A stretch of DNA of 64,000 bases from Tunturiibacter gelidiferens (GTDB taxonomy: Bacteria; Acidobacteriota; Terriglobia; Terriglobales; Acidobacteriaceae), in assembly GCF_013410115.1 (NCBI RefSeq), contig NZ_JACCCV010000001.1, forward strand, positions 744,001-808,000, in the 5' to 3' direction. The translations under genes were made by a program, and so were the position numbers. Positions 19,112-27,191 of this stretch are shown here, piece after piece (the first letter of the stretch is position 1; each line of letters starts with the position of its first letter). Under the pieces are notes generated by a model. That model was not told the origin of the DNA, did no database searches, and worked only from the letters and a program-made list of their open reading frames with translations.

Positions 19112-19135
19112 CTCTCTGGGAGTCGGGTGCGTGGA

Positions 19136-19309
19136 CTAGTCGGCGATTAGTCCGGAGAACGGCAACTCCTGATTGTGCAAACGTTCTCTGAGGAGTTGGT
19201 TCTTCATGAGAAGCTCTCCGATCAGCTGATGCAGACCAAACACTCTGGCCTGGGAACGCATGGCGTCGGTTGTTTCGTCTGGCTCTTCGATGAGGTGACT
19301 CGTGTTCAT
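19136..19309 (-). CDS. Small hypothetical protein (57 aa)
   Basis: This small minus-strand gene, convergent with hscB, encodes 57 residues of mixed charge that are probably helical (residues 20-48). The open frame is longer, but a perfect AGGAGG site lies 9 bases before the ATG ending at 19309, which makes this start convincing. No family is recognised. Its upstream region carries the noncoding stretch described separately. Confidence 0.6.
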   Translation of the reverse strand: MNTSHLIEEPDETTDAMRSQARVFGLHQLIGELLMKNQLLRERLHNQELPFSGLIAD

Positions 19310-20064
19310 AGTGTTTGCCCTCCTAGGAAGTAATCTAGTTCGGGTCGTTCGATCCGTATAGACCTGTTGGGATGCTAAGAAGGCCCCACTTTTGAGGTGG
19401 TGGTACGCGCGCACTCGAAGTTGATGGCTATGTCCGTCGCGGCTTCGCGAAGGGCCCGGCCAAGATGAAGTCGTCGATGGTGGCGAGAGTGGGATCTTTT
19501 CGCACTCGGTCAGGTCGGTTTCAGTGAGCGCCTCGAGATACCGATGCCTGTGGAGCACGGGGTTGAGTCCGGGCTGTGATGGGTCTGCATTGTTCACTCC
19601 TTTCCCAGGGGGTACCCCCCCCACTAGATCTTGCGTGTAAGTATCTTATTATGAATAACTTGCTGAAAACTGATTTTGGCAAATTATTCATTCCAAAAGG
19701 CTTACGGCTAAATACGTCCAGTCATTGGACTTAGCCACGAGGAAGACGAAACGTCGTTCGGTTCGCGGTGTTTTAAGAAGAAAAGCCCCGGCGGGTGGCC
19801 GAGGCTTCTCTAATCTTCTGTATTCATTATAGCGGAGTCCACGTAACTAATACGCCACGCGAATGTGCTGGATTGACGGGGGGTTTTCATGTTTCGGGGC
19901 TTGACAAGGTTTGGGCTGGGCGATGGAAGGGTGGCGGGGACACTCGACAGGCAAACTTTGTCCAATGCGGCGAGGATCGCCCTCTTACGGTGTGATTGAA
20001 GGGAGTAACGTCGCTCTAAACTACAATCTTTGACCGGCGGCCTCTGTGCCGAAGGGAGTCTGAT
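19310..20064. other. Noncoding stretch with GGGGGTACCCCC palindrome
   Basis: I see no supported gene in these 755 bases. It contains a 12-base perfect palindrome GGGGGTACCCCC (19608-19619) in a G/C-run context, an AT-rich patch near 19640-19710 that may hold promoter elements, and a terminator-like hairpin near 19785. Near its end, AAGGGAG serves the hydrolase gene at 20065. Confidence 0.4.
19785..19815. terminator. Terminator-like hairpin
   Basis: The stem GCCCCGGC/GCCGAGGC (19785-19792 with 19798-19805, one mismatch) has a 5-base loop. It is followed on the plus strand by TTCTCTAATCTTCT and on the minus strand by CTTTTCTTC. It lies in a gene-free stretch, so it may mark the end of an unrecognised transcript or isolate the isc region from the accessory genes. 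Confidence 0.45.
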
Positions 20065-20676
20065 ATGGCTGACACATTCACGATTGATCCGGCCCACACG
20101 GCCGTCCTGAGCATGGATTGTCAAGCCGGTCTCGTTTCCATCTATACCCGAGAGGGCAAAGACGCTTTTCTGGATCGAGTCGCGAGTGTTCTCAATCATG
20201 CACGTGCTGCCGGCATGACCGTAATCCACATCCAGGTGGGTTTTCGACCGGGACTCCCCGAGATCTGTTCGCGGAATGCACTCTTCGGCGCCATTAAATC
20301 CTCGGAGCAACATCAGCGGCTATTCCGGGAACCGCTTGGAGCGATCCCGGATACGATCGCGCCGCAAGACGATGAGATTGTTATCACCAAGCACCGAGTC
20401 AGCGCCTTTGCCGGCACTGATCTCGCTATGATTCTTCGCGCTAACGAGATCGATACGTTGGTTCTTTACGGCATTGCGACCAGTGGCGTCGTCCTTTCCA
20501 CTCTTGTCGAGGCTTCCGACGCCGATTACCGTGTTGCGGTTATCGGCGACTGTTGCGCCGACCTGGACTCAGCGCTGCACGATTGCCTCATTCAGCGATT
20601 CTTCCCTACACGCGGGGCGGTCTTCTCGTCTGAGAGTTTTATCGCCGCCTCATCGAGGACGGATAAACAATCGTGA
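20065..20676 (+). CDS. Isochorismatase-like hydrolase lacking the usual nucleophilic Cys
   Basis: This 203-residue alpha/beta hydrolase of the isochorismatase superfamily keeps the Asp (D18 in VLSMDCQAG) and Lys (K109 in ITKHRVSAF) of the active site. The position normally held by the nucleophilic Cys in amidase members (GxxTxxCV) is Val142 in GIATSGVV. This resembles true isochorismatases and PhzD/EntB-type enzymes, which do not use Cys. The substrate may thus be a vinyl ether rather than an amide, but no siderophore or phenazine genes are nearby. The ATG is preceded by AAGGGAG. The function within the family is open. Confidence 0.8.
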   Translation: MADTFTIDPAHTAVLSMDCQAGLVSIYTREGKDAFLDRVASVLNHARAAGMTVIHIQVGFRPGLPEICSRNALFGAIKSSEQHQRLFREPLGAIPDTIAPQDDEIVITKHRVSAFAGTDLAMILRANEIDTLVLYGIATSGVVLSTLVEASDADYRVAVIGDCCADLDSALHDCLIQRFFPTRGAVFSSESFIAASSRTDKQS

Positions 20677-21074
20677 AGAGTTCCTTCATCGAGGCTTCGA
20701 GGCCAGGTGGGCGGCCTGCAGATTTGATCAGTTGCTGCTTGCTGCGACGAGAGATGTCCCGACCGTTGGGTGCCGACCCCAGGACACGGTCCGACGGTGT
20801 TGTTCTATGACTTCTCGCCACTAGCGGCATACCCAATAAACAATTATCCCGCCACCCACTACACTCCCATCTCGCCACGTAAACCGGCGTGATCTGGACT
20901 GCCAATCCAGATCGAGTCTCGAAAGTCGGACCTGGTTTTTGGGAACTTGCTCAAAAGCTGACTTTGCAGGCACGACTTGAAGCTATGCGATGGCAGCGTG
21001 CGAAAAAGATGACCTGCACCATCAACCGTTCGGGGCGGACGATGGGGGCCTTAGTGGGTAATTCAGCCTTGTAT
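20677..21074. other. Noncoding stretch
   Basis: No supported gene is seen in these roughly 400 bases. Short frames exist on both strands but lack ribosome binding sites or recognisable composition. Nothing repetitive stands out. Confidence 0.4.
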
Positions 21075-21254
21075 TTAGTGACTGTCACCGTCGTGGTCGG
21101 CATCGCCCGCGCTTGCGGATTGGTGACCATTAGCGCTGATCGAAACAGTGTCGGTTGGAGCGGAAGTTGATTGGGCCGGTACAGGAGTGGAAGCCTTCTG
21201 CACCTCTGCCTGAGGCAGCACGGGGACAGAGGAACTGATAGCGGCAATACTCAT
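21075..21254 (-). CDS. Small Ser/Ala/Pro-rich hypothetical protein ending in Asp/His
   Basis: This 59-residue protein begins MSIAAISSS, is Ser, Ala, Pro and Gln rich, and ends with an acidic, His-containing tail (DADHDGDSH). That tail could bind metal or be a sorting signal. AGAGGTG lies about 9 bases before the ATG. The MSI-(S/A)-x-ISSS start resembles short intrinsically disordered proteins seen in several soil bacteria, but I do not recognise a defined family. Confidence 0.45.
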   Translation of the reverse strand: MSIAAISSSVPVLPQAEVQKASTPVPAQSTSAPTDTVSISANGHQSASAGDADHDGDSH

Positions 21255-21309
21255 AGTGAAAACACCTCTACAGCCGCTAATCGGCACAAGAAGGTATCCC
21301 TTTAGTCGT

Positions 21310-22182
21310 TCATATGGTCACAGCGCTCAGGCAGAATCCGGGTGCATGCACAATGCAGGTATCGGTTCTGTCATGATGGTCCTTCCGGACAGACTTCAGG
21401 CGCAGCATCGCGTGCGATTCAAAGCTATCGTTCAGCATCGATTGCAAAATGGGATCGCGCATGCTTGGACTGGAGTAGATGGTAATGATCGACAGAATCT
21501 CAGCGGCAAATTGATTGTGTCGCCGCGTGATTCCGAGAACCATGGCGTCATTCACACTGAGTTGTCTTCCTACGGAAAGGGGTAACACTAAGACCCCGCC
21601 TTCGCTCAGACAATCGAGCCAAGCAGGGTGCGGGTGGGTAACTCCCGCGTTGATGAGGATTGCATCACAAGGAACAGGATCGACATCAGCTCCATCCCTG
21701 TTCAGCACCTTCACATGGTCGTAATCCATCAAATTTGTGACGGCAATTTCGGCGAGAGTGGAATCGATTTCAGCGGCAACCACTGAGCCTCTGGATCCGA
21801 CCACTTCGGCCATAATCGCGGTATAGTAACCCGTTCCGCAACCGCAGTGAAAGGCGCGCTTACCCGGGCTCAGTTTGAGCGCGGCTATTAGGCGTGCGAT
21901 TATGCTGGGCTGGCCATTGTTGAGAAACTTCTTGCTTTCAAGAGCCACAAACACATCATGATAGACGTCGCATACGCTACTCGTGGTGCGATAACTGGAG
22001 TGCTTTACAGAGGTACCGGACGAGAACTTCCAAGGCGGCGCTCCAAGGTACCGTTCTCTTGGAACCCGAGCGAATGCAGACACCAAATCAGGCGATTCGA
22101 GACCGGCAACTATGCGGAGTTCCTCGGAGTAGAAGCGGCGAAGCTGCTCCAGTGTGAAATGATTGTTTACCTCTTCGGTCAT
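21310..22182 (-). CDS. PCMT-like SAM-dependent methyltransferase
   Basis: This protein of about 290 residues resembles protein-L-isoaspartate O-methyltransferase, which starts repair of damaged Asp/Asn residues. The SAM-binding motif I is visible as CGCGTGYYTA, followed by an acidic motif II (VAAEIDS). The N-terminal region contains VPRERYLG, the segment that precedes the fold in PCMT proteins. The C-terminal tail is longer than usual. The frame opens at an ATG six codons upstream, but GAAGGA sits just before the ATG ending at 22182. Because the VAAEI/CGCG pattern is slightly off, a peptide-modifying methyltransferase is an alternative. Confidence 0.75.
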   Translation of the reverse strand: MTEEVNNHFTLEQLRRFYSEELRIVAGLESPDLVSAFARVPRERYLGAPPWKFSSGTSVKHSSYRTTSSVCDVYHDVFVALESKKFLNNGQPSIIARLIAALKLSPGKRAFHCGCGTGYYTAIMAEVVGSRGSVVAAEIDSTLAEIAVTNLMDYDHVKVLNRDGADVDPVPCDAILINAGVTHPHPAWLDCLSEGGVLVLPLSVGRQLSVNDAMVLGITRRHNQFAAEILSIITIYSSPSMRDPILQSMLNDSFESHAMLRLKSVRKDHHDRTDTCIVHAPGFCLSAVTI

Positions 22183-22394
22183 CGTTTCCTTCGAAATCAA
22201 CTTGCGTCTGTTTCGGATTGAGCCAAGTGAATAGTTCGACTCTACACGCTAAGAGATTTCGTAGAAGGGCCGAAGCAACCTCCACACAAGTATTAGTTCC
22301 ATTTTGGACCTGGTCGACGATGACCAGAGCGGACTTTCAGCAAAACGGGGTTAGCGGCAACTTCGCTTGATAGTCGGGGTGCTATTTGCGACGC

Positions 22395-22562
22395 ATGGCC
22401 ACCAAAGGACCGCAGCACACCTACACTGAGACCTGCACCAACTGTGGCGCCGTTATCCCTGTCCGCGACGTCGTCAACATCGACGCCAAGAAGAGCGGCT
22501 GTCCGAAGTGTGGCGAGGCCTGCAAAGTGCCGGGGTCTGAGAAGTGGCAGCTTGGAAACTAA
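22395..22562 (+). CDS. Small zinc-ribbon protein
   Basis: This 55-codon frame encodes a basic protein with two clear Cys pairs: CTNC near residues 14-17 and CPKC near 36-39. An extra Cys at 43 (GEACK) completes a zinc-ribbon-like arrangement. No strong ribosome binding site is seen (a GGGG run lies too far upstream), but the Cys pattern and balanced composition argue for a real gene. It is convergent with the exported protein gene, 11 bases apart. A nucleic-acid- or protein-binding role is plausible. Confidence 0.55.
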   Translation: MATKGPQHTYTETCTNCGAVIPVRDVVNIDAKKSGCPKCGEACKVPGSEKWQLGN

Positions 22563-22573
22563 AGGCCTCTGCA

Positions 22574-23107
22574 CTATTGTCTGGGATTTCCGCCAGAGAG
22601 CAGGATCATCGGAATCTGCGAAGCCAGCTGCAGGTCAATCAACATCACCAGCCGCCGATCCAACTGGAAAAACACCGCGGTTTTCCTTCCTGGTATCACG
22701 TTGTTGAAGAGCGAAGTGTATCTCAGCCGTAACTCCGCAACCGATTGATCGACGCCAAGCATCTTGCGTACCAGTCCCATTGCCTGATCGTCGGTCAAGG
22801 TAGAGTAGCTGGACGCGAACTCTTTGAGCGCCGCATACTTCGCATCGTTGATCCTCACCAGATCGGCAGTGTACTGGTCATACAGCGGCCAGAATTTCAC
22901 CGCCTCTTGATCAGTCAGCTGAAGATTTGAAGCGATGATCTGCCTCTTCTGTAACCGAACATCCTTCCTTAATAAATCGATATTCTGATCCGTAGCGCTC
23001 TGGGTAGAGTTGTCAGACGGGGTCTGCGCCGAACTTTGACTGCAACAGAGTCCAGTCAAAATCACCATTGCTGCAATGCTGAACGATAGAAGACTTTTCC
23101 TTATCAC
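22574..23107 (-). CDS. Exported hypothetical protein
   Basis: This 177-residue protein has a signal peptide (about residues 1-28, with CCSQSSAQ at the end). A predominantly helical mature part contains a pattern near residues 60-95 (LTDQEAVKFWPLYDQYTADL) that resembles small periplasmic proteins of the LTXXQ/Spy type, though not closely. The GTG start is well supported by AAGGAG at 6-base spacing. No enzymatic motif is visible; a periplasmic chaperone-like or structural role is a guess. Confidence 0.7.
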   Translation of the reverse strand: MIRKSLLSFSIAAMVILTGLCCSQSSAQTPSDNSTQSATDQNIDLLRKDVRLQKRQIIASNLQLTDQEAVKFWPLYDQYTADLVRINDAKYAALKEFASSYSTLTDDQAMGLVRKMLGVDQSVAELRLRYTSLFNNVIPGRKTAVFFQLDRRLVMLIDLQLASQIPMILLSGGNPRQ

Positions 23108-23303
23108 GGATATCTCCTTCCCATCGCTGTCGTTTGGTTGAACCCGCAGGCACCTCAGGGTGCAACCAGAATCTTACGCCTTACGATCGCGAGCCGGGCA
23201 AGTCGCTCATCGAACGACGATCCAAAACCTGGCGTCGAAGTTCTCCAAGTTCGAATCTCCCGCGCACGCCCTTCGGCGCGGATGAGATTTTGAACACTCA
23301 CCC

Positions 23304-23349
23304 GGCAACCAATCGAGTGGCGGCATAACGTTGAAGTCGGTGGCAGAAC
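23304..23349. repeat. 46-bp direct repeat, copy 1
   Basis: This segment and the one at 23972-24017 match at 43 of 46 positions. The two flank the orphan gene 23441-23869. On the minus strand both copies can be read as the peptide SATD-(F/Y)-N-(V/I)-MPPLDWLP, with only conservative changes, which suggests remnants of a coding sequence. Confidence 0.75.
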
Positions 23350-23440
23350 CTTTAGTTGCTCGGACTAATTGCTCGGACCAAAGCACAACATTTCTTCGAG
23401 GCTGTACTCTTATTCTGGAACTATCGTAGGGGGTGGCGAA

Positions 23441-23869
23441 ATGGCGATGAGACTCTCAACGCAAACTTTCGGATCAATTGCGATTGCGGCCGCACCCGCG
23501 GGCTCAACTCCGACTAACACAGCATTTACCCTGACATCCAGCGGAGGACCTTTCTGCATCCTCGGGTTCTACGTCAACGCAGACAAATTGGATGCGTCGG
23601 TAGCAGGACTGGTTCAAATTGAGCTGAGTCGGATCAACGGACAAGGAGTTGTGCACCCGGCCGTGGAGATCGCTGAAGGCATATCCGTAAAGCCGCAGGA
23701 TCTCGTAGTCAGTTATGGATCAGTGATGAGTTCTTCGTACAGCCTCTCATTTCAGGTTACTCAATGGCCTGCGGCTAGCGGCATAGGCTCGTCGTTTAAT
23801 ATAGAGGGAACGATCGTCTTTCTCGCAGACGAAACCGTTACACTCGCGGTCGCTGTATCCGAGCCTTAG
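23441..23869 (+). CDS. Hypothetical protein between direct repeats
   Basis: This 142-residue protein has no recognised family. It has no typical signal peptide. It is rich in Ser, Ala, Val and Gly with alternating hydrophobic residues, suggesting an all-beta fold. The frame is open further upstream (to 23369), but GGGGGTGG just before the ATG at 23441 favours this start. It is flanked by 46-bp direct repeats and is less GC-biased than the surrounding housekeeping genes, both consistent with acquired DNA. It could be a small secreted or carbohydrate-binding beta protein, but nothing specific supports that. Confidence 0.6.
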   Translation: MAMRLSTQTFGSIAIAAAPAGSTPTNTAFTLTSSGGPFCILGFYVNADKLDASVAGLVQIELSRINGQGVVHPAVEIAEGISVKPQDLVVSYGSVMSSSYSLSFQVTQWPAASGIGSSFNIEGTIVFLADETVTLAVAVSEP

Positions 23870-23971
23870 ACCGAGACCGCGTCAAACAAGACCGCTGAGA
23901 CGGAGCGTAGAGTCCAGCTAGGCCCCGCAATTCAGGGCGGTCAGTCGGCACATATCACCGATTCACCCACA

Positions 23972-24017
23972 GGCAACCAATCGAGTGGCGGCATAATGTT
24001 GTAGTCGGTGGCCGAAC
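23972..24017. repeat. 46-bp direct repeat, copy 2
   Basis: This is the second copy of the repeat described at 23304. It lies between the orphan gene and the 3' end of the DinB gene. On the minus strand the frame carrying MPPLDWLP runs on to a stop (…VICAD) without a start of its own. Confidence 0.75.
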
Positions 24018-24064
24018 TCGCGGTGGCGAACTCCACCTTGAAAAGTGATGCAGGGGATGCAGGT

Positions 24065-24562
24065 TTAGTTACCGCGTGCGGTGAGGCGCTCCAGTTGCTG
24101 GATGTGGTTGATGTCGTGGCCGGCCATGGTCTCGACGATGGTCCAGAGGGTCATGGTGCCGCGCTCGGGGTGGGTGGCGGTGCGGTGGCGGTCGTCTTCG
24201 GAGACGGTGGCGAGAAAGAGGAGGTTCCAGTTGCGCGTGGCCTGGAAGAGGGCGAGTGCGGGTTCGATGTGGTAGACGGCGTAGCGCTGGGACCAGGCGT
24301 CCTGGTCGAAGGGCTGGATGATGTGGTGGGGTTGATCGGGTGCGGCGGCGAGGGTCTGACGGAGGCGGAAGGCGAAGACCATCTCGGTGTCGGCGAGGTG
24401 GGTGATGATGTTGCAGATGCTCCATTTGCCGGGGGCAGGTGGTGTGTTGACCTGCGCGCCGGTGAGGTGGGCGGTGAGGTTGTGGAGGCGCTCGGCGGTG
24501 CTGGTGAGGACAGGGATGGGGTCGCGGCCGTCAAGGTACTTTGCGTAGGGGTTTAATTCCAT
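24065..24562 (-). CDS. DinB family protein
   Basis: This 165-residue four-helix-bundle protein belongs to the DinB/YfiT superfamily. The His triad that binds a divalent metal is visible: H55 in ITHLADTE, and H149 and H153 in MAGHDINHIQQL. Members include thiol-dependent S-transferases such as bacillithiol or mycothiol enzymes, and many uncharacterised proteins. No partner gene reveals the substrate. A repeat element (24615-24713) lies directly upstream of its start. Confidence 0.88.
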   Translation of the reverse strand: MELNPYAKYLDGRDPIPVLTSTAERLHNLTAHLTGAQVNTPPAPGKWSICNIITHLADTEMVFAFRLRQTLAAAPDQPHHIIQPFDQDAWSQRYAVYHIEPALALFQATRNWNLLFLATVSEDDRHRTATHPERGTMTLWTIVETMAGHDINHIQQLERLTARGN

Positions 24563-24614
24563 CTGGAGACGGTATCACGGGTGGGTGGGGTGGAGGCTAG
24601 TTGGTTTGGGAGGC

Positions 24615-24713
24615 TGTCCTGCCGGACGGGCCCGCTGCGCGCGGAGCGGTCACTTCGTGACGTGTGTACCGGTCTGCGCACGACGAAGGTGCTGGGGCCT
24701 CTCGTTGGTCGGA
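24615..24713 (+). repeat. Dispersed palindromic element, copy A (half unit)
   Basis: This half unit starts TGTCCTGCCGG. It contains local hairpin 1 (CCGC-TGCGC-GCGG), hairpin 2 (GTCAC-TTC-GTGAC) and the terminal motif ending TTGGTCGG. It lies between two minus-strand genes, DinB and the VOC protein. Four related copies are at 26912, 42594, 56903 and 61818. Confidence 0.85.
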
Positions 24714-24724
24714 GGAGGACCGCT

Positions 24725-25180
24725 TCAGGAGGATTTGGCGCTTGATTCGGGTTGCCAGGGGTCGTAGGTGCCGATGCCCCACGTGTGGCCTTCGAGGTCG
24801 CGGCAGGAGAAGTGGCGGCCACCGTAGTCCATGTCGCGAATGTCGAGGACCATCTCGGCTCCGGCAGCCTTTGCGGTGGAGTAAACAGCGTCGGCGTCGG
24901 GGACTACGAGGTAAGCGCCCTGGGTTTCGCGGAAGCCGATCTCATCGGGCTGGACCATGAACTTGCCGGCTTCGCCGCCGTTGTCGACGGAGCCGAGCAT
25001 GATCATGCCGTTGCCGAAGGTGAGCTGGGCGTGCTGGACGGTTTTGTTGTCGGGGGCTACGAAGACGGCTTGCTTTTTGAAGCCGAAGGCGGCGACGAGC
25101 CAGTCGATGGCGGCGAGCGCGTCGCGGTAGCGGAGGCTGGGGATGATGGTGGATCCGGCGGTGTTGATTGGAGTGTTCAT
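24725..25180 (-). CDS. VOC (glyoxalase/bleomycin-resistance) family protein
   Basis: This 151-residue protein consists of two beta-alpha-beta-beta-beta modules typical of the vicinal oxygen chelate superfamily, closest to the PhnB-like group. Recognisable segments are IPSLRYRDALAAIDWL (residues 13-28) and DLEGHTWGIG near residues 128-137. Members bind a metal and include dioxygenases, resistance proteins and epimerases; the family alone does not define a substrate. No clear ribosome binding site precedes the ATG. Confidence 0.85.
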   Translation of the reverse strand: MNTPINTAGSTIIPSLRYRDALAAIDWLVAAFGFKKQAVFVAPDNKTVQHAQLTFGNGMIMLGSVDNGGEAGKFMVQPDEIGFRETQGAYLVVPDADAVYSTAKAAGAEMVLDIRDMDYGGRHFSCRDLEGHTWGIGTYDPWQPESSAKSS

Positions 25181-25313
25181 GGTTGGAAGGATGCCATGGG
25201 AGCGGAGGAGTGGTCTTGGAAAATTCGGCGATGCGGAGAGATTTTTTGTGGTTTGATTTCCTGCTTTCAGGTGAGGCGGGGAACAATCCGATGGGTGGTA
25301 GGCTACTGGAGTT

Positions 25314-25835
25314 ATGGCGGAGATTGTGGTGCGAGAGGCGGTTGGGGTTGAAGATATTGCCGCGGTGCGACGGCTGATGCAGGCGTATGGAGAGTATCTG
25401 GCGGCGAATCCTGCGGGTGCGGCGAATATCTGTCTTGAGGGGTATGGGCAGGAGTTGGAGGGGCTGCCGGGAGCTTATTTGGTTCTGTTGCTGGCGGTGG
25501 TCGATGGGACGGCGGCGGGCTGTGTGGCTCTGCGTCTTTTGCGAGGCGAACAGAGGGGATGTGAGATGAAGCGGCTCTGGGTGGATGGCGCGTTTCGCGG
25601 GGACGGGCTGGGACGGCGGCTCGTGAAGGAGGCGATCGCGTGGGCGGAGGGAGCTGGGTTTGGGGCAATGTATTTGGATACGGTTCCGGCTGCGATGCCG
25701 GAGGCGAATCGGCTGTATGAGGAGATGGGATTCGTGCGGGTGGAGCGGTATAACGAGAATCCGATTGCGGATGTGGTGTTCTTTCGGCGCGGTTTGAAGG
25801 GGAGGAGCTTGGCCCAGGTTGAAAAGGGGTGCTAA
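25314..25835 (+). CDS. GNAT family N-acetyltransferase
   Basis: This 173-residue protein has the GNAT fold. A central strand with VDGTAAGCVALR is followed by the acetyl-CoA binding motif A (VDGAFRGDGLGRRL, about residues 90-103, with the R/Q-x2-G-x-G/A pattern). The C-terminal Tyr region (NRLYEEMGF) is about residues 131-139. The layout is like small amino-acid or antibiotic acetyltransferases. GGAG precedes the ATG. The substrate is unknown. Confidence 0.85.
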   Translation: MAEIVVREAVGVEDIAAVRRLMQAYGEYLAANPAGAANICLEGYGQELEGLPGAYLVLLLAVVDGTAAGCVALRLLRGEQRGCEMKRLWVDGAFRGDGLGRRLVKEAIAWAEGAGFGAMYLDTVPAAMPEANRLYEEMGFVRVERYNENPIADVVFFRRGLKGRSLAQVEKGC

Positions 25836-25893
25836 AGCTGTTTTGCGTTGGATGGTGGGGAGCGGAGACGAAATACGGGGGTCTCTCCACTGC

Positions 25894-25920
25894 GCAACGA
25901 ACGATAAAACTGTTCGTTGC
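25894..25920. other. Hairpin downstream of the GNAT gene
   Basis: Perfect 9-bp arms GCAACGAAC/GTTCGTTGC enclose a 9-base loop, between the convergent GNAT and AraC genes. There is no T-run directly after it, so termination is only one possibility; it may also be a small repeat unit. Confidence 0.5.
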
Positions 25921-26045
25921 TTCGGTCGAGATGACGAGTCATTGCAAGGGCTGGCGATCTGCTGCAAACTCCTTTTTTTAATTCCTTTTTAGAAAGCTCC
26001 GCGTCTTTTGAAACTTCCTCTTACACGGCCTGCAGGTGAACTGCG

Positions 26046-26867
26046 CTAATCGAGGGGGATGTGGTTGGCCCAGATGCGGTTGGTGGTGGAGTAGTCGGTG
26101 GCGCTGAGGCCGGAGAAGGCGCGGAAGTCGTTGGCGAAGTGGGATTGGTCGTAGTAGCCGCAGGTGAGGGCTAGTTCGGCCCAGCGGACGTCGGCGCCGC
26201 GATGCATCTGCTGGATGGCTTGCTGGAAGCGCTGGATGCGGCAGTAGAGCTTGGGGGAGATGCCGACTTGTTGATTGAAGCGCTCGGAGAGACGGCGGGG
26301 GCTGAGGCCGGTGGTGCGGGTGAGCTCTGCGATGGTGGTGGTGCCGGGGGCGGTGTGGAGGTGGGTGAGGGCGTAGTCGAGGATGGGGTCGCGGCGCTGA
26401 TGTTTGCTGAGAGAGAGGCGGGTGAGGAGGGCGAATTCGAGGAGTGCGAACTTTTGTTCGGGGGTGGGGGCTTCGCGGAGATCGTTGCGGAGGTTGTGGC
26501 AGGCGCGGCCCCAGAGGTCGTCGAGAGCGGTCTCGCAGTTGGTGAAGACGGAGGCGTCTTCGGGGAAGAAAGCGGGAGTACCGCCGGGGTGGAAGACAAC
26601 GCCGATGAGCTCAGTGAAGTCGATGGCGTCGATCTGCTGGTAGCGAGAGTAGATGCCGAGGAAGATGCCAGCGGGGGAGTGGTCGAGGGGATTGATTGGA
26701 TTGTTGGCGTCGGTGAGGTAGTCGCGGGCGAGCGAGAGGACGATTTGGGCTCTGCCGGTGGGGAGAACGCGCTCGTGGCGGTGGGTGGCGTGAGGGTCGC
26801 GAGCGTACCAGAGGGCTTTGATGAAAGGAGAGAGGGCGGGATGAGGAGTGTGCTCGAGATAGAGCAT
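26046..26867 (-). CDS. AraC family transcriptional regulator
   Basis: This 273-residue regulator has an N-terminal ligand-sensing region (about residues 1-150) and a C-terminal double helix-turn-helix (about residues 165-260) with the typical LSPRRLSERFNQQVGISPK and CGYYDQSHFANDFRAF segments. AraC-type activators with this layout respond to small molecules or stress. It is divergent from hscA, with repeat copy B between them, and has no obvious target gene next to it. Confidence 0.9.
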   Translation of the reverse strand: MLYLEHTPHPALSPFIKALWYARDPHATHRHERVLPTGRAQIVLSLARDYLTDANNPINPLDHSPAGIFLGIYSRYQQIDAIDFTELIGVVFHPGGTPAFFPEDASVFTNCETALDDLWGRACHNLRNDLREAPTPEQKFALLEFALLTRLSLSKHQRRDPILDYALTHLHTAPGTTTIAELTRTTGLSPRRLSERFNQQVGISPKLYCRIQRFQQAIQQMHRGADVRWAELALTCGYYDQSHFANDFRAFSGLSATDYSTTNRIWANHIPLD

Positions 26868-26911
26868 GGGTCGCCTCGGTTTGCCTGATGGTATCTCAGA
26901 GGGGAGACGGT

Positions 26912-27109
26912 TGTCCTCCGGACGGGCCCACTGCGCGTGGGGCGGTCACTTCGTGACGTGTCTACCGGTCTGGGTGGGTTAGCTGCATAGGGCCTCCCGT
27001 TGGTCGGCTGAAATTTTGATTCCGACCAACGGGAGGATCATTTGCCGCCCCAAGGTGAACACCCCACGAAGTGGGCGCTCCGCGCGCAGCGGGCCCGTCC
27101 GGCAGGACA
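26912..27109. repeat. Dispersed palindromic element, copy B (inverted dimer)
   Basis: This 198-base element consists of two half units facing each other. The inner stem CCTCCCGTTGGTCGG (26993-27007) pairs perfectly with 27022-27036 across a 14-base loop. The outer arms begin TGTCCT and end AGGACA and are less perfectly matched. It fills the divergent region between the AraC gene and hscA, so it may sit in their promoters. Confidence 0.88.
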
Positions 27110-27191
27110 ACGAGCGCATCTAAAGACCCTAACCGCAATGCGTGTGGCGATGTAGGACAATAGAAGATGGACTAATAGGGGATTTGAAGCG

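Noticed and set aside
19795..19995. 66-codon frame on the plus strand
   Set aside because: It overlaps the terminator-like hairpin, has no ribosome binding site and no recognisable composition.
23245..23275. tRNA-like 3' fragment (AGTTCGAATC with CCGCGCACGCC)
   Set aside because: The T-loop sequence is present but the flanking bases do not pair as a T-stem and no other arms are found.
23134..23328. 64-codon plus-strand frame ending in the 46-bp repeat
   Set aside because: It lacks a start context and sensible composition; the minus-strand reading of the repeat is more protein-like.
24008..24556. Long plus-strand frame opposite the DinB gene
   Set aside because: It is the antisense shadow of DinB, whose His triad is intact.
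26202..26888. Long plus-strand frame opposite the AraC gene
   Set aside because: Gly/Glu/Val-rich antisense shadow of a clear AraC regulator.
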